From Vesta saturnalis (lineage: Eukaryota > Arthropoda > Insecta > Coleoptera > Lampyridae), in contig JARFJB010000108.1 of NCBI GenBank assembly GCA_036346205.1, positions 33,501 to 97,500 of the forward strand: a stretch of DNA of 64,000 nt. The letters are read 5' to 3'. Made by a program: the position numbers and the translations under genes. The first letter of the stretch is position 1; each line of letters starts with the position of its first letter. The notes below the pieces were generated by a model. That model did no database searches. It saw nothing but the letters and a program-made list of their open reading frames with translations, and had not been told where the DNA came from. Shown here in pieces: positions 57,645-64,000 of the stretch.

Positions 57645-57889
57645 TATTTCTGGAAATGTAAATTGAAATATTGAAGTTATTATAATGCAAATAAAAATTA
57701 AAAATAAGTTGTGTATTTATATAAATAAAAATTAAAAAAATTAAAATACTTTATCTACCCTTGCTGTTAAAGTTCAGCTTTATCTACCCTTGCGGTTAAA
57801 TTGAAATTTGATCTCTCGATTTGGGTTGTTCAAAGCACACTTTAACAATTGCTACAGAAATTTTTTTTTTACTTAGATTAACATTTTTT
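57645..57889. other. AT-rich 3' sequence with a short direct repeat
   Basis: The block CTTTATCTACCCTTGC[TG]GTTAAA occurs twice in direct orientation (about 57749 and 57778). No coding content. Confidence 0.6.
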
Positions 57890-58468
57890 TAACCACAATT
57901 TGTTTTTAATTGTTTAATGCATCTATTCGTTTCAAGTAATTTCGGTAAATAAGAATATGTTTTTTTGTGAATACGGATTAAAGTTTCGTTTGCCTAATAA
58001 ATGCAATCCAATGACACAAAACACCGATATAATTAATACACACTAAAATCAAAATAATTGTGCAGGTTCATGTTTAACTTAAAATATCTCGAAAAATAAT
58101 ATGACTATCGTTATCAAGAAATAGTATGACATTTACGTAGAAAGTATTGGAGAATCGAAAAATTGTGCTAAAATTGCAATTCCGCCAGTGGAGTAGAATT
58201 TGGAACGGATCATCAGTCACTTTCCCCTGTCGTACGTCTCTGGTAGTAGCCAAAAACGTTTATTTAACATACAGTACATCCCAGGGATCTTTTGGATTGC
58301 GTAATTCGTATTCAACGTCTGAAGTAAGATTAAGAATTGCTAGTTAAATCACATCTAGATTAATTCACAAAAGTAAACAAAACCTGGACATAACCTTACT
58401 AATTTAAAAGTTGTAGAAACAACGAAAAATAAAGTAACTACGTCGACTTTTGATAATAAACATTATGT

Positions 58469-58806
58469 ATTGAATTTAAAAATTGATTTTTAAAGCATAA
58501 TACTGCATGAAATTCAATTATGCTTCGTTAAGGTATTGGTGTCGACTTAGTTTTAAATCTATATTAAAATACTTATCGTAATAGTTTTAGTAAAGAAAAA
58601 GCTGGATTAAACTTTTTTTAGTTATTTAGAACAATACCTGTAATTTCTTTGAATGCCCTGATAAAGCTTGCTAAGATAGTGAATTCAACAAGCGAATTTA
58701 ATACTGTCCATAAAAAATTACTTTTAGAGAGTCGCTGAAGCTTTAGGTATCTGTAAAGTTACCGTTTACACGATAAGGCGGAGGAAAGCACTTAATCCAG
58801 TGTTGT
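58469..58806 (+). pseudogene. Tc1-like HTH exon, left arm of the inverted repeat
   Basis: After a TTACTTTTAG acceptor (about 58730) the plus strand reads RVAEALGICKVTVYTIRRRK and then ALNPVLS, a helix-turn-helix of IS630/Tc1-type transposases. The reading is lost after 58806, where the inverted similarity to the right arm also ends. Confidence 0.6.
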
Positions 58807-59102
58807 CAATTATTATGAAGAAAATATGTATTGTATTAAATTTTTATACAAATACTCATGGACAAGGTTACAAAAATATGTAGTGTTTGTTGACAAATTT
58901 TTTTTAACCCCAATTTCTTACAAGCTACTTCAGAGGCAATAAGTAATATGTAATGTTTTCAGGTACTGTGATAGTGTAATCCGCCTTACAACAGTCTTGT
59001 GGAGACGTGTTCCATTGAACTCTCTCCATAATAAGATACATTCTCATCTAAAACAAGAATAGTAAGGATTTGTGTTAATATTGACTGTACTAGCGTCGAA
59101 AT

Positions 59103-60940
59103 TTAGTCAAAACGTGTAGGTAGGTCAGATGGTTTGAATTTTTTCAGTCTTCTAGGTTCTTCATATTCTAGCATTAGAGAATGGACTTGTACATTTGGGT
59201 GAGCACTTATTCTCTCTTTATAATTTTTTGCAAAGTTTTGGATTTCACTTTTCACAGTTTGAATGCACAGATCACTTAGTAATACTCTATTCGGAACATA
59301 CCATGGCGCATTTGCAACAGTACGAAGCACTCTGGTTTTAAAACGTTCTAGGATACCAACGTTGAACTTGTACGTAGTTCCCATAGTGATATTCCATATG
59401 TTCGTATGGGTTTTAGGGCAACTTTATAAAGAGGAGTTTGTTAGTCAATGATAGCTTCGAGGTTCTTCCTATTAGGCAGTATAATTTACTCAGTTTAAGA
59501 CCTAGTTGTTTACACTTACTGAAGATATGTGTCTTTCATGTTAGCTTGCGATTCAGATGAAGTCCAAGGTACTTGGTGGAGTCCGCCTGCTTAATCTGTT
59601 CACCATTAAGGGTTACTGTTGGACAGTTTCTCCTTTTCATCGTAAAAGTTACATGCTGGGGTTTAGCTTCATTTATTTGTATGCTCCATAGTTTGAGCCA
59701 TTGCTGAATTTTGTTTAGGTGTGCTTGTAGATATATGGACGTTTCTTCGGGTCAAATATGTGATGCTAATACTGCTATGTCATCAGCAAAGGTAGCCGTC
59801 GTGGTCCGCCTCGATGTCGGAAAATCGGCTGTGTACAGCAGGTAGAGTAGAATACTGCCTTGCCGGACTCCAGAGTGTGTCGGATGGAGTTCAGTAGTTG
59901 CATCTTTATATTTAACGAAGAAGGTTCTATCAGTCAAGTATGATTTACGTATAAGGTATATTTGAGGAGAAAGGGTTTTTTTAATTTGTAGAATAATCCT
60001 TGATACCATACCTTACTAAACCTTGCGAAGAATACAGGAAAACAGCGGAGCAGTATCTGTTGCTCGAGACCACTAAATATCTTACTGACTACCCGGTGAA
60101 CTTGTTCAATATTCCCGTGTTTGTTACGGAAGCCATATTGGTATCTTGGTATCAATTCTTGCTCGTCCAGCATTGGTTTTATTCCTAACAATAGCAGTTG
60201 TAGGTTTTTGAAAAATATAGGGAGAAGACTAATATGCCTGTAGGACGCGACTCCAGGGGGTTTACCTGGGTTGAGAACCATTACTATCTGAGCCGTTTTC
60301 CATATACTAGGTACGTATCCTATTCTTAATGTGGCATTATAGATTTGTTTAGTACAGCGAATTGCTTTTTTAGACAGTTTCTTTACTGGTACACCAGTTA
60401 TGTCATATCCTGGAGCTTTTTTGGGATTGGTTTTATCTATTACTTCCTGCACTTCATAAATTGTAAACAGTTTCAGCGGTAGTTGCATTTGAAAAGGAGA
60501 TTCTACAAGGTTAATATCTCTATTTTTTTCAGGATTTAGAGTCGTATGAGGCTTGAAGACATTCGCTAGATGTTTCGCAAAAGCATTAACTTTGTCAGTA
60601 TCGCTACGAACCCAAGAACCATCTTCATTTTTGATTGGAGGTATGTGTTGTGTTGGTCTTCTTGTATTACGTACCACTTTCCATAATGAGTAATCATTTA
60701 GATCTGTAGCTGATGGATTTTATAAATGTTCCTGGATGCTATCGTTTTTGTGTGGTAGGAGATGTTTGGTTGCTTTGTTTAGTGCTTTCTTATCTGCATC
60801 ATATCTGGTGATTTACCACCGAGCTCGCAGTCGTCTTTCTTCTTTTATTTTTTCTTTTATTAAGATAGGGCAGTTTGCGCTTGCAGTAGGTTTTGTTAGC
60901 ACAGGTGTTGCTTCCCATGCAGCCTGCTGTATTAGTGCTG

Positions 60941-61024
<84 letters not shown>

Positions 61025-61810
61025 TGTATGTATAGTGGCTGTACTTTCAATGCCATAATCAGTTTTGAGCGGTATTTGAGAATTTACCAGGTAGTCAAGC
61101 CTGAGTCGGAAGTACTCCCAATCAGTATTTTTATTGCATAAGGGTGGTCGCTTGGTTATGTTTATTATATCTGAGTATAAGATGATTGAAATGGCTGAAT
61201 GATCAGCAACTAGCTCGAGACAAGATTTTATTTCACATTGTCGGGTGTTAAAACTTTTAAGAATACCAACATCAATTAAATCAGGAAGCTTCTTGTGATT
61301 GGTTGGCCAATAAGTTGGTTCACCGGTAGATATACAGTTTAGGTTATTTTCTTTTGTGGAAGCTAGTAGTCTTCGCCTAGTGCTCATGTTTAGTATTAAA
61401 GTCGCCGGCTAACAGGAATTTGTTGCCTAAGGTTTTCAAAAAGTGACTGTAGTCTTCTTTACTAATCATATGCTTAGGTGGGCTATAGATAACTAAAACT
61501 GCAAAAGGAGCTACCTTATCTTCTATTAATACAGTGGTGACTAGGATTTGATTCTGTTGATATTTTTCCATTTCATAGTGCCTAGTGCCACTCCGTATAA
61601 TTAGAGATGTTCAATCGTGCGCGGTGCCATCCAGGTGATTAGTGTGGTATATTATGTTTAGGAATTTTTAAGTAGCTTAGGTTAGTGAAGTGAGATTCAG
61701 AGACAAGCAGTGTGTCAATCTTATTGTTTTCAAGGAATATTTTAACTTCTTGGGCATGTTTCCTTCAGCCGTTGGCGTTCCATGCGCCAATTTTAACTTC
61801 TTGAGCCATT
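59103..61810 (-). pseudogene. Jockey-like ORF2 (endonuclease-RT), broken
   Basis: Starts at ATG 61810 (MAQEVKIGAWNANG), immediately followed by a TGA. The endonuclease shows LLVSESHFT (about 61710), IYSPPKHM, LLAGDFNTKH (about 61400) and LVADHSAISI (about 61200). The TA repeat (60942-61021) lies between ESTATI and TALIQQAAWEATP, so it looks like growth of an internal TA tract with little loss. The RT has KKAPGYDITGVPVKKL (about 60410), MVLNPGKPPGVASYRHISLL, YQYGFRNKHGNIEQVHRV, and after a shift HSGVRQGSILLYLLYTADFP and ATFADDIAVLASH (about 59790) with the Asp pair intact. The C-terminus has FKTRVLRTVANAPWYVPNRV and ends SDLPTRF. Confidence 0.78.
60942..61021. repeat. (TA)n microsatellite in a LINE linker
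   Basis: About 80 bp of perfect TA repeat. Confidence 0.95.
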
Positions 61811-62395
61811 ATGAATGTAATCAAGGTAGTGAGAGGGTTCATGATTGTCCCCATTTGAGTAACAAGAGTTTTCATTATGTTGCTTAATTCTGCTATGCCT
61901 TGAGCTTGTCGTTGTGTTTGTAGCATTTGACCTTGTTGATTTGTCGTCTAGTTTGCGTTATGGGCAGCTTTTGAGGCATACGAAATTCTCGGCAGTACTT
62001 CAGCTTGAGGATAGAATTTATGTCTGGTTGTTTGGATATTATTTCTCAGCCTCGTGTAGAGTTTTTCCTGTAGCTGCTTGTCAATGATGCAACCTCGTAA
62101 TTTGCAGGGTGGTTATCCTTGTAATTAACACAAACTACCTTGTCATCTTTTATTTTGCGCGGACACTCAGTAGTTTTGTAGAATAGTGTGCATTTAACAC
62201 ATCCTGAAATATGTTGGCAATAGTTTTTTGTATGGTCAAAGCGTTGGCAATTTGTGCATTGTGGTATTGTCCTCTTAGCATGGGGAGATTCAATCACTAC
62301 GCTAGTGTTTATTAATAGCTTGATGTTGTGAATTTCTTTGTTTTCTTGTTGTTTTAGTTGCACTTTTAAACTATGCATTATCTTCTTTATACATG
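61811..62395 (-). pseudogene. Jockey-like ORF1 (zinc knuckle), 5' truncated
   Basis: From about 62390: KEIHNIKLLINTSVVIESPH, then the knuckles CTNCQRFDHTKNYC and CVKCTLFYKTTEC, then VVCVNYKDNHPANYEVA, where the third knuckle is degenerate. The downstream part reads FYPQAEVLPRISYASKAA, LQTQRQAQGIAELSNIMKTL and runs into the ORF2 start. Upstream of 62390 the open frame continues into Tc1-like sequence, an accidental fusion. In jockey elements this protein binds RNA and targets chromatin. Confidence 0.72.
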
Positions 62396-63028
62396 TCGTA
62401 TAAGGTATTTCTAATAGCCATTTTTGTGTTTTCGGATAAATCTTTGGTCTTCGGTTTGCGTCGTGGTCCTTTTTTAACGGGCGATGACAACACTGGATCA
62501 AGGCCTTTCCTCCGCTTTATAGTGCAAACGGTATTTTTACAGATACCTAAAGCTTCAGTGACTCTCTAAAAGTAATTTTTATAGACAATATTAAAGTCGC
62601 AGTTACTTTACTAACCTCACAAACAGCAGTAACTGGAATTAATGGGCCTTCGTTTGCTTTTTCTGTATTAAAGTAATCTCTTTAATTTAATCACAAGTTT
62701 TTGTGATTGCGGGTTTTAACGTTTCCCCGTATCTCGACAACTAGAGCAAAAAATTGGTAATTAAGGGCATAGTATCCACATAAATATTCCAATAGAAATT
62801 AGCTTTCTTATAGACATCTTGTTAGTTAAAATAAATCTCGCTAGTTGAAATTCACTATTTTAGCAAGAGGTCGTTCAAAAAAAATTAATGATATTGTTCT
62901 AAATAACTAAAAACAGTTTAATCCAGCTTTTTTCTTTACTAACTACGGCGACATCATTGCCTTAACGAAGTACACTTGAATTTCATGCAGAATTATGCTT
63001 TAAAAATCAATTTTTTATTCAATACTGC
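62396..63028 (-). pseudogene. Tc1-like transposase exons, right arm of the inverted repeat
   Basis: Minus strand. An exon near 62670-62625 reads YFNTEKANEGPLIPVTAVCE, then a likely intron (GTTAGT donor, TTTTAG acceptor, about 62620-62570). The HTH exon RVTEALGICKNTVCTIKRRK and GLDPVLSSPVKKGPRRKPKT ends with MAIRNTLYDMYKED at the LINE insertion point (about 62390). This is the N-terminal half of an intron-bearing IS630/Tc1-type transposase related to the copies at 11600 and 12289. The catalytic domain is not in the window. Confidence 0.65.
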
Positions 63029-63073
63029 GAAAAATAAAGTAACAAAGTTGACTTTTAGTAACATACATTATGA

Positions 63074-63330
63074 ATAGACATTATGGCACACCGAATGTCA
63101 GATTAAGTTAGGTTTCGGAATTTGACTAACGTTGTACGTTGAACATCGTATGATTTTCGCTGCGCGTACGGTTTAAGCTATTTATTCCTTTTTTTACCGT
63201 ACAAGATATTTTACAAACGTATTACGAGTACATGCAAAGACTCCCGTATTTATGTTCTATCCTTTCATGCGTTCTTTATAAGATTACTTAAAATTTGAAA
63301 CATAGGTGGTTTAGCCAGCCATTTCAAGAT
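63074..63330. other. Spacer within the parent element
   Basis: No coding or repeat feature recognised. Confidence 0.4.
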
Positions 63331-63589
63331 TGCGCAATCCCAAAGATCCGTCGGATGTACTGTAATATAGTACCTACACTTCCCGCCAAGTATGACAATA
63401 ACATGTCACATAGTTTTAAAGTACTGGGCACCAACAATTTTTTAAATACCATGTAATTCATGCAGGAGGCCCATTTTATGTAGGTGATTTGGGTTAAATC
63501 TTAATATTTTGAGCGCAGAATTCTACAGTTAAAATATTTTCAATTAGTAATGAAACTCTCGATTCGAGTGATTCTTATAACAGAAAATG

Positions 63590-64000
63590 ATCGACCTTTT
63601 TGGCGGATACAAGGCAACAATGAGGTTTGTTAGCATTAAATTTAACTAGATTGAGGTGATCATTTCAGCTTTATTATATTCATTTGAGATAGAAGATGTA
63701 TTGATATGGTGATATGGGATAGTGCTATCGTCTGCAAAGGAATGGACCGGATTAGTTGTTGAAAAACGAGTTTATTTATTTTTAGCAGAAAAAAGTGTCC
63801 CAACTATCACTGGTCTTTGTGGTACGCTCGCGTTAATACCTATTTCTTTTGAAAAGAAACCATCAACTAAGACACGTATTCGTCTTTGATCAAGAAAGCT
63901 AGAAATTCAATTGATGATCGTATCAGTTAACCCAAGCAAGGAGAGTTTGGCAAGTAAACACTTACGTAAGCTTGGTCAAACGCTTTTGAATTATCTACAG
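63590..64000 (-). pseudogene. LINE RT fragment (same family as 50.3-51.8 kb), runs off the window
   Basis: Minus-strand similarity to the LINE at 50306-51778 over the RT core. The catalytic motif HSFADDSTI is readable near 63740, with the Asp pair intact, unlike the other copy. VPQ at about 63830 marks the preceding turn. Stops and shifts are frequent. The upstream part of the element lies beyond 64000. Confidence 0.7.

Larger units (their letters stand above)
54950..58264 (-). mobile_element. Second long-TIR mariner, carrying a recombinase gene
   Basis: Inverted arms 54950-55225 and 57890-58264 share AACGTTTCTGGCTACTACC, CGGAATTGCAATTTTAGC and TCTCGAAAAATAAT-type blocks. Flanking TA occurs at 54948-54949 and 58265-58266 (TTAA is an alternative reading). 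The sequence interrupts the parent inverted repeat. It contains a minus-strand mariner transposase fragment and, right of it, a plus-strand Crypton-like recombinase. A 100-bp insertion lengthens the right arm. Confidence 0.7.
59103..62395 (-). mobile_element. Jockey-clade LINE, 5' truncated
   Basis: A minus-strand LINE inserted in the parent element near 62390. ORF1 (zinc knuckles) and ORF2 (endonuclease, RT) are present, with no RNase H, as in the jockey clade. A TA microsatellite lies in the endonuclease-RT linker. The 3' end lies between 59103 and about 58810; no clean tail is seen. Multiple stops and shifts. Confidence 0.75.
54791..63500. mobile_element. Inverted-repeat Tc1-like parent element split by later insertions
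   Basis: Outer arms 54791-54929 and 63367-63500 match in inverse orientation (GATTTAACCCAAATCA... and CATACTTGGCGG...). The next piece, 58271-58302, matches 63331-63364 (ACAGTACATCC...GATTGCG). Inner arms 58469-58806 and 62478-63028 match up to CCAGTGTTGTCA. Removing the mariner at 54950-58264 and the LINE at 59.1-62.4 kb restores a roughly 0.7-kb inverted-repeat arm on each side. Each arm contains the first HTH exon of a Tc1-like transposase pointing inwards. Exact outer ends are uncertain. Confidence 0.7.

Noticed and set aside
54951..58263. Reading the element as piggyBac because TTAA flanks both ends
   Set aside because: The interior transposase is mariner-like and the same ends can be read with a TA duplication; TTAA is easily met in AT-rich DNA.
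60736..61141. Tyr-Ile repeat proteins around 60.9-61.0 kb (also at 2.15 kb)
   Set aside because: Translations of TA repeats inside LINEs.
62046..62501. A single gag-like protein of 151 codons
   Set aside because: Only the part below about 62390 is LINE ORF1; the first 35-40 codons are an out-of-frame reading of a Tc1-like exon joined by the insertion.
1..64000. tRNA, rRNA or host housekeeping genes
   Set aside because: None recognised on either strand by motif reading; a dedicated tRNA or profile search would be decisive.

Overview
The window is eukaryotic, AT-rich and almost entirely transposable-element (TE) sequence. No intact host gene, tRNA, rRNA or CRISPR array is visible. The TE mix (I-like and jockey-like LINEs, Penelope-like elements, several Tc1/mariner families with short spliceosomal introns or long terminal inverted repeats (TIRs), piggyBac, hAT, a Mutator-like element, PIF/Harbinger, a Crypton-like tyrosine recombinase, and a Maverick/Polinton) fits an insect. 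A beetle or a hemipteran are both plausible; I cannot place the species.

Layout. 1-8.2 kb: three I-like LINE copies, all minus strand; a nearly full-length copy (392-5724) sits between the 3' part of one copy and the 3' end of another. 8.3-16.6 kb: an ATT microsatellite, three Tc1/mariner-type remnants, a delimited intron-bearing Tc1-like element (12289-14426, TA duplication) and a small Mutator-like element (14738-15598, 9-bp duplication). 16.6-19.1 kb: a complete but dead piggyBac (TTAA duplication). 19-24 kb: mostly unannotatable AT-rich DNA, a PIF/Harbinger remnant with a MADF exon, and one unexplained hydrophobic ORF. 24.1-29.85 kb: a 5.8-kb array built on CACACG with higher-order units. 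30-32.9 kb: a decayed Tc1-like copy and one unidentified candidate first exon. 32909-41310: a Maverick/Polinton with 0.55-0.6 kb TIRs and a 6-bp duplication. It carries packaging ATPase, capsid, penton, protease and integrase genes but no DNA polymerase B. 42319-45000: a hAT element with an 8-bp duplication. 45.9-46.5 kb: a mariner deletion derivative. 47.9-49.8 kb: a Penelope-like cluster with a GIY-YIG domain and three hammerhead-like motifs. 50-51.8 kb: a CA-rich array abutting a LINE. 52285-54619: a mariner with long TIRs. 54.8-63.5 kb: a nest in which a split inverted-repeat Tc1-like element holds a mariner (itself carrying a Crypton-like recombinase) and a jockey-like LINE. 63.6-64 kb: the start of another LINE copy.

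How the parts relate. Nearly every coding region is broken by stops, frameshifts or lost catalytic residues, so this is a TE graveyard rather than a functional cluster. Seven DNA elements can be delimited with matching target-site duplications read directly from the sequence. The points most worth follow-up are the polymerase-less Maverick, the Penelope hammerhead motifs, the large alternating purine-pyrimidine array and the multi-layer nest. I did not find a convincing new functional system.
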